Positions 8,265 to 18,059 of a stretch of DNA of 64,000 nt are shown one piece after another (the stretch's first letter is position 1; the number at the start of each line of letters is the position of its first letter). The notes beneath the pieces were generated by a model. The model worked only from the letters and a program-made list of their open reading frames with translations. It made no database searches and had not been told where the DNA came from. Both the position numbers and the translations under genes were made by a program. Source of the stretch: Oxalobacter sp. (GTDB taxonomy: Bacteria; Pseudomonadota; Gammaproteobacteria; Burkholderiales; Burkholderiaceae_D). The stretch is taken from the NCBI GenBank assembly GCA_016291665.1, contig JAEEYE010000006.1, positions 1-64,000 of the forward strand, read 5' to 3'.

Positions 8265-9560
8265 TCAGTAATGGTAGGCCGATTCGCCATGGGAAGTCTT
8301 ATCCAAGCCTTCCTCTTCTTCCTCTTCAGTGACACGTAATCCCCAAACCTTGTCAATCACGAAGTAGGTAACCAATGAGACAACGCTTGACCAGACCAAG
8401 CTGACGATGACGCTCTTAAACTGGATCCAAACCTGCTGAGCCATCGAAAAGTCTGAACCCTGTCCACCTAAGCAGGTATTGACGAAAATACCTGTCAGTA
8501 TAGCGCCTACAATGCCGCCAACACCATGGACACCGAAAGAGTCTAAGGCATCATCAACGCGAAGGAGTCTCTTGAGGCCTGTTACGCCCCACAGGCAGAC
8601 GACGCCTGCAATCAGGCCCATGACAATGGCGCCCATGGGGCCGACAAAGCCTGCAGCAGGTGTGATGACAACAAGGCCGGCTACTGCACCTGATGCTGCA
8701 CCCAACATGCCAGCCTTACCGCGGGTGAACGTTTCAGCGATTGCCCAAGACAGGGCTGCTGCACCGGCTGCACAGACTGTGTTGACGAAAGCCAGGGCTG
8801 CTAAGCCATTGGCAGCACCAGCGGAGCCAGCATTAAAGCCAAACCAACCAATCCACAACAGTGAAGCACCAACCATTGTCAATGTCAGCGAATGCGGCAT
8901 CATCGTGTTGCGTCCAAAGCCCTTGCGGCGTCCAACAAAGTAAGCACCGATTAGGCCGGCGACAGCGGCATTGATGTGGACGACTGTACCACCGGCAAAG
9001 TCAAGTGCACCGTCTTCCTGCAAGAAGCCGCCTCCCCAAACCATGTGTGCCTGCGGAACGTAACTCAACGTGAACCAGACGGCGATGAAAGCCATGACAG
9101 CGCCAAACTTGATGCGTTCTGCAAAGCCACCGATTAAGAGGGTGGCGGTGATACAGGCGAAAGAACCCTGGAAGGCAGCCCAAGCATATTCAGGGACAGT
9201 CGGTAAAACGGATGATAATGTGTCAATTGTGATACCGCGCATGAAGAGCTTTTCAGCGGTACCGATGATAGGGCCGTCTCCAGTGAAGGCAAAAGAGTAG
9301 CCATATAAGAACCAAAGGATGGTAACGAGTGAAAAGGCCATGAAGGTCTGCATCAAGACGGAGAGCATGTTTTTTGCACGGACGAGCCCGCCGTAAAAAA
9401 GCCCGATACCTGGTGCAGTCATTAAAAGCACAAGGAGTGTAGATGTCAGGATCCATGCGGTGTCCCCAGAATCCAGTGTTGGTGCAGCTTCTTCAGCGAA
9501 TGCAGAAGTGCTGATGGCAAAACCCAGTATGGCGATGAGCCCAGTAAGTCCTCTTCTCAT
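8265..9560 (-). CDS. amtB: Ammonium transporter AmtB
   Basis: AmtB is an inner-membrane trimeric channel conducting ammonia/ammonium, gated by binding of GlnK. The 431-residue protein begins with a cleavable signal peptide (MRRGLTGLIAILGFAISTSAFAEE), as in many proteobacterial Amt proteins, then about 11 helices. Seen are GDTAWILTSTLLVLLMTAPG at the mature N-terminus, FYGGLVRAKN, the central GGTVVHINA (first pore His) and GVHGVGG (second pore His). The C-terminal tail is rich in Glu (EEEEEEG). Start ATG is preceded by GGGAG. It is the second gene of glnK-amtB, 15 bp after glnK, and so shares its nitrogen-controlled promoter. Confidence 0.97.
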   Translation of the reverse strand: MRRGLTGLIAILGFAISTSAFAEEAAPTLDSGDTAWILTSTLLVLLMTAPGIGLFYGGLVRAKNMLSVLMQTFMAFSLVTILWFLYGYSFAFTGDGPIIGTAEKLFMRGITIDTLSSVLPTVPEYAWAAFQGSFACITATLLIGGFAERIKFGAVMAFIAVWFTLSYVPQAHMVWGGGFLQEDGALDFAGGTVVHINAAVAGLIGAYFVGRRKGFGRNTMMPHSLTLTMVGASLLWIGWFGFNAGSAGAANGLAALAFVNTVCAAGAAALSWAIAETFTRGKAGMLGAASGAVAGLVVITPAAGFVGPMGAIVMGLIAGVVCLWGVTGLKRLLRVDDALDSFGVHGVGGIVGAILTGIFVNTCLGGQGSDFSMAQQVWIQFKSVIVSLVWSSVVSLVTYFVIDKVWGLRVTEEEEEEGLDKTSHGESAYHY

Positions 9561-9575
9561 GATTTCTTTCTCCCA

Positions 9576-10073
<498 letters not shown>

Positions 10074-10118
10074 TTAATTGATCAGCCGATGCGCGTATTC
10101 CTTGCGCAAGTGGTTCAA

Positions 10119-10135
10119 TGCACCAAAATAGTGCG
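10119..10135. promoter_or_regulatory. Putative NtrC enhancer site
   Basis: TGCACC-AAAAT-AGTGCG fits the 17-bp NtrC dyad TGCACC-N5-GGTGCA at 10 of 12 specified positions. It is about 110 bp upstream of the sigma-54 promoter, a normal enhancer distance. The rest of 9915-10239 (325 bp) contains no gene that I can see; one further G/C-rich dyad near 10089 has the wrong spacing. Confidence 0.65.
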
Positions 10136-10200
10136 TTGTGGCCGTTGTGGCGTGCTGTGGTATTTCGAGTCGGTGAGGGCGGAAAATAGTTGAAAAGTGT

Positions 10201-10228
10201 TTTACATCCAGCTGAAAATTGTTATAAT
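10201..10228 (+). promoter_or_regulatory. Sigma-70 promoter of tRNA-Lys
   Basis: TTTACA (10201-10206) is followed after 16 nt by a perfect TATAAT (10223-10228). The -10 ends 11 nt before the mature tRNA start. Confidence 0.8.
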
Positions 10229-10239
10229 GGACTTTCGTT

Positions 10240-10315
10240 GGGCTGTTAGCTCAGTTGGTAGAGCTGCTGACTCTTAATCAGTAGGTCGTGGGTTCGAGTC
10301 CCTCACAGCCCACCA
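10240..10315 (+). tRNA. tRNA-Lys (anticodon CUU)
   Basis: A complete 76-nt cloverleaf. The acceptor stem GGGCTGT pairs with ACAGCCC; a D-arm with GCTCAGTTGGTAGAGC, a 7-nt anticodon loop CTCTTAA (anticodon CTT), and a T-arm with GGTTCGAGTCC are all present. The 3' CCA is encoded in the DNA. Confidence 0.97.
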
Positions 10316-10329
10316 GCGAATACAAGATT

Positions 10330-10362
10330 GGCACCAGGATTTCTACTTGGTGCCTTTTTTTC
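10330..10362 (+). terminator. Terminator of tRNA-Lys
   Basis: GGCACCAGG pairs with CTTGGTGCC (one wobble) around a 7-nt loop and is followed by a run of seven T residues plus C and TT, 15 nt after the tRNA. Confidence 0.9.
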
Positions 10363-10456
10363 TTCTATCCCGCCTTTTTTGCTGGGTGTTCTGGTGTTAT
10401 CGCTATTGTTCCGCAGTATAATTTCTGACGGCTCAATATATCGATTGGCATAAACC

Positions 10457-11623
10457 ATGAACTATTCCGACAGAATCCTCAATACACCGTCATCTTTTAT
10501 CCGTGACATCCTGAAAGTCTTAGGGGATCCAGAAATTATTTCCTTTGCTGGTGGTCTTCCTAATCCGATTTCCTTCCCTATTGCAGCGATGCAGGAGGCA
10601 ATCGACAATGCGGTCGGAAAGTATGGCAGTAAGCTTTTCCAATACTCCACGACAGAAGGCCTCGTTCCGCTAAAGGAAACGATTGCAGCCCGTTATAAAA
10701 AGCGTTTTGGCTTGGACTTCAGCCCTGACGACATCCTCCTGACCAATGGTTCCCAGCAGGCATTGGATTTAATCGGCAAGGTCATGCTTAATAAAGGGGA
10801 TCAGGTGCTGATTGAGGAACCAGGCTATCTGGGCGCCATCCAGGCGCTGTCTTTGTGCGAACCCCAGTTCCTTTCTGTGCCACTTGAGGGGGATGGCATT
10901 GATGTCGGTAAACTCGAAGAGACCTTAAAGAACAATAAGGTCAAGGTGATGTATACAGTTCCGAATTTCCAGAACCCAACGGGACTCACTTATTCATTGG
11001 AAAAGCGCCGGGCTGTTCGCGAAGTATTGGCGAAATACGATACGGTCTTGGTGGAGGATGACCCGTACGGGGAACTGCGTTTCCAAGGCGAATCCCTTCC
11101 CTATATTGGGGCAGGGTATCTGGACGAACAAAGCGTTTTGATGGGGTCGTTCTCCAAGACAGTTACCCCAGGGATGCGTTTGGGGTATGTGGTGACCAAG
11201 AACAAACAGTTGATGCGTTATCTGGTTACTGCAAAGCAGGGGTCTGATTTACATACCAGTGTATTCACCCAGTATGCCATCTATGAATACCTGACCCACA
11301 ATTCGTATGAAGACCATATCAAGCGGATTGTTGACCTGTATGGGCGCCAGGCTACTGCGATGCTCAATGCCATGGATAAATACTTCCCGAAGACGGTTTC
11401 CTATACCCGTCCTGAAGGCGGTATGTTCATGTGGGTGACGATGGAAAAGGGACGTTCTGCCATGGACCTTTTCAACAAAGCCATGGGTAAGAAAGTGGCC
11501 TTTGTCCCGGGTAACCCATTCTATGTGGGGGCGCCTGATGTGAATACCTTCCGCCTCAACTATACGAATGCGACTGAGGAAATCATTGAAGAAGGAATCA
11601 AACGTTTAGGCAGTATCCTTTAA
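10457..11623 (+). CDS. PLP-dependent aminotransferase, class I/II (LysN/MocR-like)
   Basis: A 388-residue fold-type I aminotransferase. Recognisable features are IISFAGGLPNP near the N-terminus, FQYSTTEGLVPLKE, TNGSQQALDLIGK (PLP phosphate contacts), PNFQNPTG (Asn/Pro substrate loop), EDDPYGELRF (Asp on the pyridine N, Tyr) and GSFSKTVTPGMRLGY, holding the Schiff-base Lys. The family includes 2-aminoadipate and aromatic/branched-chain aminotransferases; the exact substrate cannot be told from sequence. There is no GntR domain, so it is an enzyme rather than a MocR regulator. It is a single gene between the tRNA terminator and its own terminator. Confidence 0.9.
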   Translation: MNYSDRILNTPSSFIRDILKVLGDPEIISFAGGLPNPISFPIAAMQEAIDNAVGKYGSKLFQYSTTEGLVPLKETIAARYKKRFGLDFSPDDILLTNGSQQALDLIGKVMLNKGDQVLIEEPGYLGAIQALSLCEPQFLSVPLEGDGIDVGKLEETLKNNKVKVMYTVPNFQNPTGLTYSLEKRRAVREVLAKYDTVLVEDDPYGELRFQGESLPYIGAGYLDEQSVLMGSFSKTVTPGMRLGYVVTKNKQLMRYLVTAKQGSDLHTSVFTQYAIYEYLTHNSYEDHIKRIVDLYGRQATAMLNAMDKYFPKTVSYTRPEGGMFMWVTMEKGRSAMDLFNKAMGKKVAFVPGNPFYVGAPDVNTFRLNYTNATEEIIEEGIKRLGSIL

Positions 11624-11636
11624 TGCCAATTCCCTG

Positions 11637-11664
11637 AAAAAGCACGGGTTTCCGTGCTTTTTTA
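11637..11664. terminator. Terminator after the aminotransferase gene
   Basis: AAAAAGCACGG pairs perfectly with CCGTGCTTTTT around a 4-nt GTTT loop and is followed by further T residues. Confidence 0.92.
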
Positions 11665-11725
11665 TTTCCGAGGGGGAGTGGTACGGTAAAATAAGACATT
11701 TTTTATTTTCAACATCGAAGCCATT

Positions 11726-12931
11726 ATGCAAGCAGAAAGTTCATTCAAGCGACTGACCGATCTAGTCAACAAAGGTGAGGTCAAGGGCAAACGGGTCTTT
11801 ATCCGTTCCGATCTGAATGTTCCCCGTGATGCAGAGGGGAATATTACTGAAGACACCCGCATCCGGGCATCCATTCCAGCAATTCAGGCCGCTTTAAAGG
11901 GCGGTGCCGCTGTCATGGTCACTTCCCACTTGGGACGGCCAAAGGAAGGTGTTTTTTCAGAAGGGGAATCCTTATCGGCTGTCGCAGTCAGGATGGGTGA
12001 ATTGCTGGGGCAGGATGTTAAGCTGGTGCGGGATTGGACGGAAGGCGTTGATGTCAAGCCAGGTCAGGTTGTGTTGCTTGAAAATGCCCGTTTCAATGTC
12101 GGTGAAAAGAAAAACAGCGAAGACTTGGCCAAGAAGATTGCCGCGCTGTGTGATGTCTATGTTAATGACGCGTTTGGGACTGCTCACCGTGCTGAAGCAA
12201 CAACCTATGGGGTTGCGCAGTTTGCGCCTGTGGCTTGTGCAGGTCCTTTGATGGCAGCAGAGCTCGATGCCCTGCAACAGGCCACGGCAACACCAACACG
12301 CACAATGTTGGCGATTGTCGGTGGCGCGAAGGTATCTGGTACGCTCCAGGTCTTGAAGAAACTCTCAGACAAGGTCGATAACCTGATTATCGGTGGTGGT
12401 ATTGCGGATACGTTCCTTTTGGCTGCTGGCCTGCCAGTCGGTAAATCCCTGGTTGAAGAAGAATTGGTCGCAGAAGCCAAGGACATCATGGCCATTATGA
12501 GTGCGCGCGGAGCATCTGTTCCGCTGCCGGTTGATGTGGTCTGCGCAAAGGAGTTTGCTGCGAGCGCAAAGGCAACCGTCAAGAAGGTTTCTGAAGTCGA
12601 AGCAGATGATATGATCCTAGATATCGGGCCTGAAACAGCAACGCAGTATGCCGACATTATTGCCAAGGCGGGTACCGTGGTTTGGAATGGCCCTGTTGGC
12701 GTGTTTGAGTTTGAACAGTTTGGTGGTGGTACCCGTGCGGTTGCCTTGGCTATTGCGGATTCCAAGGCTTATTCCTTAGCCGGAGGCGGTGATACGTTGG
12801 CTGCTATCGCAAAATATGATATTGCAGAAAAGGTCAGTTATATCTCAACCGGTGGAGGTGCTTTCCTCGAATTCTTGGAGGGCAAGGTGCTGCCGGCAGT
12901 CGGTATCTTGATGCAGCGTGCAGAAAAATAA
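11726..12931 (+). CDS. pgk: Phosphoglycerate kinase
   Basis: Pgk interconverts 1,3-bisphosphoglycerate plus ADP and 3-phosphoglycerate plus ATP in glycolysis and gluconeogenesis. The length of 401 residues is normal. Family signatures are [69 protein letters not shown] and the C-terminal nucleotide loop [11 protein letters not shown] with [11 protein letters not shown]. It heads the pgk-fba-pur series. In many Burkholderiales a pyruvate kinase gene lies between pgk and fba; here fba follows after 16 bp. Confidence 0.98.
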   Translation: MQAESSFKRLTDLVNKGEVKGKRVFIRSDLNVPRDAEGNITEDTRIRASIPAIQAALKGGAAVMVTSHLGRPKEGVFSEGESLSAVAVRMGELLGQDVKLVRDWTEGVDVKPGQVVLLENARFNVGEKKNSEDLAKKIAALCDVYVNDAFGTAHRAEATTYGVAQFAPVACAGPLMAAELDALQQATATPTRTMLAIVGGAKVSGTLQVLKKLSDKVDNLIIGGGIADTFLLAAGLPVGKSLVEEELVAEAKDIMAIMSARGASVPLPVDVVCAKEFAASAKATVKKVSEVEADDMILDIGPETATQYADIIAKAGTVVWNGPVGVFEFEQFGGGTRAVALAIADSKAYSLAGGGDTLAAIAKYDIAEKVSYISTGGGAFLEFLEGKVLPAVGILMQRAEK

Positions 12932-12947
12932 AGTTTAGGAGAACCAG

Positions 12948-14012
12948 ATGTCTATCGTTTCTATGCGTCAGCTGCTTGACCATGCAGCAGAAAATGGTTA
13001 TGGCCTTCCGGCGTTTAATGTCAATAACCTGGAACAGGTGCGCGCCATTATGGCAGCGGCCGCTGAAGTGAATTCCCCAGTGATTATGCAGGCTTCTGCA
13101 GGTGCTAGGCGATATGCGGGTGAAGCATTTCTTCGCCACCTGATTGAAGCCGCGGTTGAGGCGTATCCAGATATCCCCGTTGTCATGCACCAGGATCACG
13201 GACAGTCTCCGGCAGTTTGTATGGCGGCAATCCGTTCTGGTTTCAGCTCGGTGATGATGGATGGTTCCTTAATGCCAGATGGTAAGACGACATCGACTTA
13301 TGACTATAACGTGGCTGTTTCCAAGGAAGTCGTTAGTTTTTCTCATGCTATTGGTGTGACGGTTGAAGCCGAACTCGGTGTTTTAGGTTCCCTGGAAACC
13401 TTGAAAGCCGATAAGGAAGACGGCATCGGCGCTGAAGGCAAGATGACCCGTGAACAGTTGCTGACTGATGTCGAACAGGCAGCAGATTTCGTCAAGGCAA
13501 CGCAGTGTGATGCATTGGCGATTGCTATCGGTACGTCCCACGGTGCTTATAAGTTTACTCGTAAGCCAACGGGTGACATTTTGGCGCTGGATCGGCTCAA
13601 AGAAATCCATGCCCGTTTGCCGAACACGCATTTGGTTATGCATGGTTCTTCTTCGGTGCCACAGGAACTTTTGGCGGTTATCCGTGAATTTGGCGGTGAT
13701 ATCCGTGAAACCTATGGTGTACCGGTCGAAGAATTACAGGAAAGCATCCGTCATGGTGTCCGTAAGATTAATATCGATACCGACATCCGCCTGTCGATGA
13801 CTGCGGCCATCCGCCGTTATATGGCTGAAAACCCATCCCACTTTGATCCACGCCAGTATAACAAGGCAGCTCAGGAAGAAGCCAAGAAACTGTGTATGTC
13901 CCGCTATATTGCCTTTGGCAGTGCAGGGCAGGCGTCCAAAATCAAACCGATTCCATTGGAAAAGATGGCTGAACGGTACAAGAAGGGCGAACTCGCACAG
14001 ATTGTGAAGTAA
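12948..14012 (+). CDS. fba: Class II fructose-1,6-bisphosphate aldolase
   Basis: A zinc-dependent aldolase of the CbbA/FbaA type (354 residues) that reversibly cleaves fructose-1,6-bisphosphate to dihydroxyacetone phosphate and glyceraldehyde-3-phosphate. Visible are the HQDHG zinc ligand and catalytic Asp region, VEAELGVLG (Glu ligand), GTSHGAYKF (His ligand), VMHGSSSVP (third His) and [11 protein letters not shown] (phosphate binding). The ATG has a good AGGAGA site and sits 16 bp after pgk, so the two glycolytic genes are co-transcribed. The oxalotrophic lifestyle I infer for the organism would use the enzyme mainly in gluconeogenesis. Confidence 0.97.
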   Translation: MSIVSMRQLLDHAAENGYGLPAFNVNNLEQVRAIMAAAAEVNSPVIMQASAGARRYAGEAFLRHLIEAAVEAYPDIPVVMHQDHGQSPAVCMAAIRSGFSSVMMDGSLMPDGKTTSTYDYNVAVSKEVVSFSHAIGVTVEAELGVLGSLETLKADKEDGIGAEGKMTREQLLTDVEQAADFVKATQCDALAIAIGTSHGAYKFTRKPTGDILALDRLKEIHARLPNTHLVMHGSSSVPQELLAVIREFGGDIRETYGVPVEELQESIRHGVRKINIDTDIRLSMTAAIRRYMAENPSHFDPRQYNKAAQEEAKKLCMSRYIAFGSAGQASKIKPIPLEKMAERYKKGELAQIVK

Positions 14013-14037
14013 GCGCTTATGGCATGATGACAAAAAG

Positions 14038-14073
14038 CAGGTGCGCCAGCAGGTAGCACCTGTATTGTTTTAT
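14038..14073 (+). terminator. Weak terminator/attenuator between fba and purE
   Basis: CAGGTGC (14038-14044) pairs with GCACCTG (14056-14062) around an 11-nt loop, followed by the T-rich tract TATTGTTTTAT. The interrupted T-run suggests partial read-through into purE. Confidence 0.5.
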
Positions 14074-14094
14074 AAAAGATAAAAAGGTAAAAGG

Positions 14095-14598
14095 ATGGCA
14101 GCAGAAGAAACAAAATTGGTCGGTATTGTGATGGGTTCTACATCCGACTGGGACATTATGAAAGAAGCGGTCAAAATCTGTCGTGATTTTGGGATTTCCT
14201 ATGACATTCAGGCATTGTCCGCACATAGGACGCCTGATGAATTGGAGAATTGGATCAAGAAGATGGAAGCACAGGGATGCAAGGCGATTGTTGCCGGCGC
14301 AGGCGGTGCTGCCCATTTAGCGGGTGTGGTGGCATCCCGTACCATCCTGCCTGTTTTTGGGGTACCGATTCCATCCAAGTACATGAAAGGCATGGACTCC
14401 CTGCTTTCAACCGTGATGATGCCACGTGGCATTCCTGTATCGACGTTGGCGATTGGTGAAGCCGGTGCAGCGAACGCTGCCTTGGCTGTCATTTCCGTGT
14501 TGGCTTTAACGGATCCTGCTGTCAAAGAAAAACTGATTGCTTTCCGTGCAAAACAGGCTGAAAAAATCCGCAATGCTGTTTTGCCTGAACTCGATTAA
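14095..14598 (+). CDS. purE: N5-carboxyaminoimidazole ribonucleotide mutase
   Basis: PurE converts N5-CAIR to CAIR in de novo purine synthesis. The 167-residue protein has the class I features [55 protein letters not shown] and AGAANAAL. Class I PurE needs PurK (N5-CAIR synthetase) to supply its substrate, but no purK lies in this cluster, although related genomes often keep it beside purE. The ATG is preceded by AAAAGG. The stop codon touches the purC leader, so purE, purC and sua5 form an operon. Confidence 0.96.
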   Translation: MAAEETKLVGIVMGSTSDWDIMKEAVKICRDFGISYDIQALSAHRTPDELENWIKKMEAQGCKAIVAGAGGAAHLAGVVASRTILPVFGVPIPSKYMKGMDSLLSTVMMPRGIPVSTLAIGEAGAANAALAVISVLALTDPAVKEKLIAFRAKQAEKIRNAVLPELD

Positions 14599-14609
14599 TG
14601 GAGGAAATT

Positions 14610-15488
14610 ATGGCTGGGTTAATGAAAACAACAATCAAGTCGTTGCCATTCCTGCATAGCGGGAAAGTGCGTGACATCTATGCGGTCGGCGACGACAAGA
14701 TGCTCGTTGTTCAGACTGACCGTCTTTCTGCCTTTGACGTCATTATGGAAGACCCGATTCCTGAAAAAGGCAAAATCCTGACGGCGATGTCTAATTTCTG
14801 GTTCAAGAAGTTCGGTCATCTGATGCCAAACCATATGACCGATATTGATCCGGAAACTTTGGTGGCGCCTGAAGAACGTGACCAGGTGCGTGGCCGTGCA
14901 ATCGTTGTAAAGAAATTTAAACCGCTACCGATTGAGGCAATTGTCCGTGGCTATATCATTGGAACGGGTTGGAAAGACTATCAGAAGACTGGCGCAGTCT
15001 GTGGAATTAAGTTGCCAGAAGGCCTTAAAGAAGCGCAGAAACTTCCTGAAGTAATCTTTACGCCATCGACGAAGGCGGAAATTGGTGATCATGACGAAAA
15101 CATTTCCTTTGAAAAGATGAAGGAAATCGTCGGTGCTGAAACTGCAGAAAAAGTCCGCGATATGGCAGTGACGCTGTACAAGGCGGCTGCTGAATATGCT
15201 GCTTCCAAGGGTATCATCATTGCGGATACGAAGTTTGAATTTGGTCAGGATGACGATGGCAAGATTTACCTGATTGATGAAATCTTAACGCCGGATTCAT
15301 CCCGTTTCTGGCCGGCATCGAGCTATCAGGTCGGCATATCCCCACCTTCCTTTGACAAACAGTATGTCCGTGACTGGCTTTCTTCCCAACCTTGGGATAA
15401 GAAAGCGCCAGCGCCCCGCCTGCCAGCTGAAGTTTCCGCAAAGACGACGGAAAAATATAACGAAGCATTGCGTCTTTTGACCGAATGA
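14610..15488 (+). CDS. purC: SAICAR synthetase
   Basis: PurC ligates aspartate to CAIR with ATP to form SAICAR. Of 292 residues, it shows the family blocks [15 protein letters not shown] (ATP loop), [32 protein letters not shown] and [29 protein letters not shown]. The longer two-domain length matches the yeast-like/betaproteobacterial type rather than the 237-residue E. coli form. The ATG at 14610 was chosen over 14598 because GGAGG at 14600-14604 is ideally placed for it. Its stop overlaps the sua5 start (ATGA). Confidence 0.96.
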   Translation: MAGLMKTTIKSLPFLHSGKVRDIYAVGDDKMLVVQTDRLSAFDVIMEDPIPEKGKILTAMSNFWFKKFGHLMPNHMTDIDPETLVAPEERDQVRGRAIVVKKFKPLPIEAIVRGYIIGTGWKDYQKTGAVCGIKLPEGLKEAQKLPEVIFTPSTKAEIGDHDENISFEKMKEIVGAETAEKVRDMAVTLYKAAAEYAASKGIIIADTKFEFGQDDDGKIYLIDEILTPDSSRFWPASSYQVGISPPSFDKQYVRDWLSSQPWDKKAPAPRLPAEVSAKTTEKYNEALRLLTE

Positions 15489-16522
15489 GCGGGTATCCCC
15501 CAATCGATGCGACAACCATTGCCACTGCTGCCCAAATGTTGGAATCTGGGCAGTTGGTGGCATTTCCAACTGAGACGGTTTATGGTCTAGGCGCTGATGC
15601 CATGAATCCAGATGCCGTTGCGCAGATTTTTGCCTTAAAGGGGCGTCCAGCTGACCGTCCTTTAAGCATCAATGTTTCCAAAGAGACGGATTTAGCCTAT
15701 TGGGTTGCCGAAATTCCCCCGCTGGCTGAAAAGTTGATTGCTGCTTTCTGGCCGGGACCTTTGACCCTTGTTTTAAAGAAAAGCGTCCATGTGCCAGATA
15801 CCATTTCACGTGGAAAAGATTCTGTTGCCCTCCGATGTCCGTCGCATCCTGTCGCCATGGCTCTGTTAAAGGTTTTCCGGCAGGGCAAAGGTGGGATTGC
15901 CGCGCCTTCTGCCAACCGTTCAGGCCATATCAGCCCGACGACGGCCCAACATGTACGCGATGAGTTTGGAACCGATGCGCGTTTAGGGATGATTCTTGAT
16001 GGCGGGTCGTGTGACCTAGGCATTGAGTCAACGATTTTGGACTTATCCCATCTTGAAACGGAGGCTCCCGTCATTTTGCGTTCAGGAGCTGTTTCAGCGG
16101 AGGAGATTGCTGAAGTGATAGGTCGAAGGCCGTGCTTACGGTTGCAAAGTGATGTCCATCAAGCACATGGTGAAGGGCATTATGTACCTGAAACGCCTGC
16201 TGTCGTGCTTACAACTGCGCAAATGCTGGCAGCTATTCAGGCAGGTAGCTTGTCGGAGGCGGCTTTTTTGGTGCATTCTGATGCGTTGTCTGGTGAGCTT
16301 ACCAAGGCAGTTGAAAAACCATTCGCCTGGCAGTTGCCCGATGACCCAGTGGCTTATGCCAGGGATTTTTATGCGGCGCTCCGCAAGGCAGATAGCAGTG
16401 GCGTCCGGATGATTGTGCTTGAAGCCGTACCGGTAAGTCCGCCATGGCAGGCTGTGTCGGACCGGTTAAGCAGCGTTGCGCGGGATGGTGAACGTTTGAA
16501 ACTAATACTTGGCGTGGGTTGA
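15485..16522 (+). CDS. sua5: Threonylcarbamoyl-AMP synthase, Sua5 type
   Basis: This enzyme makes threonylcarbamoyl-adenylate from threonine, bicarbonate and ATP, the first step of t6A37 modification of ANN-decoding tRNAs. The YrdC domain covers about residues 10-200 ([57 protein letters not shown]), followed by a linker containing GHYVPETP and a C-terminal Sua5 domain to 345. It overlaps purC by 4 nt, so its translation is coupled to purine synthesis genes. A shorter YrdC-family relative (YciO-like) is present at 40420. Confidence 0.94.
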   Translation: MSGYPPIDATTIATAAQMLESGQLVAFPTETVYGLGADAMNPDAVAQIFALKGRPADRPLSINVSKETDLAYWVAEIPPLAEKLIAAFWPGPLTLVLKKSVHVPDTISRGKDSVALRCPSHPVAMALLKVFRQGKGGIAAPSANRSGHISPTTAQHVRDEFGTDARLGMILDGGSCDLGIESTILDLSHLETEAPVILRSGAVSAEEIAEVIGRRPCLRLQSDVHQAHGEGHYVPETPAVVLTTAQMLAAIQAGSLSEAAFLVHSDALSGELTKAVEKPFAWQLPDDPVAYARDFYAALRKADSSGVRMIVLEAVPVSPPWQAVSDRLSSVARDGERLKLILGVG

Positions 16523-16538
16523 CGCCAGGGAAGCAAAC

Positions 16539-16569
16539 AAAAAAGCCCGACGAAATTGCCGGGCTTTTT
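16539..16569. terminator. Bidirectional terminator between sua5 and cfa
   Basis: AAAAAGCCCG (16540-16549) pairs with CGGGCTTTTT (16560-16569), with A- and T-runs suitable for both convergent genes. Confidence 0.92.
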
Positions 16570-16585
16570 GAAGGGTAGGTTCTGC

Positions 16586-17803
16586 TTATTTCTGGTACAT
16601 GTAATTCCGATTCCAGCCGTGTGCAGGGAAGTGCTTGCCTGACTTGGTGCAGAGGACTTGGAAAACGGCAATACGATCCATTTCAAAAGCATAAGAGCAA
16701 CCGGCCAGGTAGACACGCCAGATGCGGTAGCGTTTTTCATCGGTCAGTTTTTTGACCTTCTCTGTAACCCTTTCGAAGTTTTCAGCCCAGATACCGCAGG
16801 TCTTAGCATAGTGCATACGCAGGTTTTCAATATCCAGTGCCTCAAGGCCTGCTTCCTGCATGTTCTGTAAAACGCGTCCGATGTGGGGTAGCTCACCATT
16901 CGGGAAGACATATTTCTCAATGAATTCACCGCCGCTAATTGGCGTAGAACCACTGCCTGCATCGCAGCTGGTAATCCCGTGGTTCATCGCCAAGCCATCG
17001 TCCGTTAAGAGTTTACGGATGATGGAGAAATATTCGACCATATGGCGTAGGCCCACATGTTCAAACATCCCAACGCTTGTGATGCGGTCAAACGTCCCTT
17101 CAACATCACGGTAGTCTTGGATACGGATGTCAACCTGATCTTCCAGACCTTTTGCTTTAACGCGCTCGGTCGCTAAAGCATGCTGATTTTTCGAGAGGGT
17201 AATGCCGACAACTTTAGCACCGAATTTTTCGGCAGCACGGATGGCTAAAGCGCCCCAGCCGCAACCGATATCAAGAAGCCTGTCACCCGGTTTGACTTTG
17301 ATTTTTGTGAGGATGTGGTCAATCTTTTTAATCTGGGCTGTTGCCAGGTCATCATTTTCATTTTCAAAGTAACCACAGGAATAGACCATATTGGGGTCGA
17401 GCCACTGTTGGTAGAATTCGTTGGAAACGTCGTAGTGGTATCCAATGGATTCTTTATCGATTTTGCGGTTGTGGAAACCACCGAAATAGTGACGGAATTT
17501 AGCGGCTGTCGTTGATGCCGGGGTTTCAAACATGCCTGACAAGTCATTGGCAATCGAGACGATATCGGAGAGGGAGCCGTCTACATCAATTTTGCCTTCG
17601 ACATAAGCGGAGCCCAAGCTGTCAAGTGTCGGTTTCAAAAAGCAGGAAAGGGATTCGAAGCCAGGGACGCGGACGATGACTTTTGGAGGGGTATCAGGAG
17701 CTAAGTCATAGGTTTGGCCGTTCCATAATTCAAGACGAAGTGGTAGAGGATTGGTTGTACGGATACCGTTAACAATCTTTTCCAGTTTTGCTTCCCAAAA
17801 CAC
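16586..17803 (-). CDS. cfa: Cyclopropane-fatty-acyl-phospholipid synthase
   Basis: Cfa transfers a methylene group from S-adenosylmethionine to cis double bonds of membrane phospholipid acyl chains, a stationary-phase and acid-stress adaptation. The protein has 405 residues (E. coli 382). An N-terminal lipid-binding part is followed by the motifs YHYDVSNEFYQQWLD, MVYSCGYF, LLDIGCGWGALAI (SAM binding), VGITLSKNQ, SVGMFEHVG (catalytic Glu/His) and a C-terminal YRIWRVYLAGCSYAFE. The GTG start is backed by AGGAGG six nt upstream. Palindromic CTGTAA boxes just upstream may be operator sites. Confidence 0.96.
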   Translation of the reverse strand: MFWEAKLEKIVNGIRTTNPLPLRLELWNGQTYDLAPDTPPKVIVRVPGFESLSCFLKPTLDSLGSAYVEGKIDVDGSLSDIVSIANDLSGMFETPASTTAAKFRHYFGGFHNRKIDKESIGYHYDVSNEFYQQWLDPNMVYSCGYFENENDDLATAQIKKIDHILTKIKVKPGDRLLDIGCGWGALAIRAAEKFGAKVVGITLSKNQHALATERVKAKGLEDQVDIRIQDYRDVEGTFDRITSVGMFEHVGLRHMVEYFSIIRKLLTDDGLAMNHGITSCDAGSGSTPISGGEFIEKYVFPNGELPHIGRVLQNMQEAGLEALDIENLRMHYAKTCGIWAENFERVTEKVKKLTDEKRYRIWRVYLAGCSYAFEMDRIAVFQVLCTKSGKHFPAHGWNRNYMYQK

Positions 17804-17827
17804 AATAACCTCCTAATGGTATTCAAC

Positions 17828-17912
17828 CTGTAAAAGTACTTACAGACGGATGTGCAGGGCACAACCCGTCGCCAATAGACCGATTTTAAAACAGATTGTC
17901 CCTTACTGTAAG
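17828..17912. promoter_or_regulatory. Repeated CTGTAA/TTACAG boxes upstream of cfa
   Basis: CTGTAA-N6-TTACAG lies at 17828-17845, and an 11-bp palindrome CTTACTGTAAG lies at 17902-17912. Both use the same half-site within 85 bp of each other, in the 256-bp gap between divergent cfa and tcdA. They look like binding sites for one dimeric regulator, identity unknown. Confidence 0.45.
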
Positions 17913-18059
17913 ACAAGGCAGCAAGGTTTGTTAAAGTGTGGCTTAAGGGGCGTCATATATGCAGGTTAAGTCATAATTAGACATGTTGAGCCCCAAACGA
18001 ACGGCATTGGGGTATCCTTGTTTTTGTCGCTTGTGACGAGGTTAGGAGTGGGGAAACGT

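Noticed and set aside
10089..10108. Second NtrC site upstream of glnK
   Set aside because: TGCGC and GCGCA arms are present but spaced 2 bp too widely for the 17-bp NtrC dyad.
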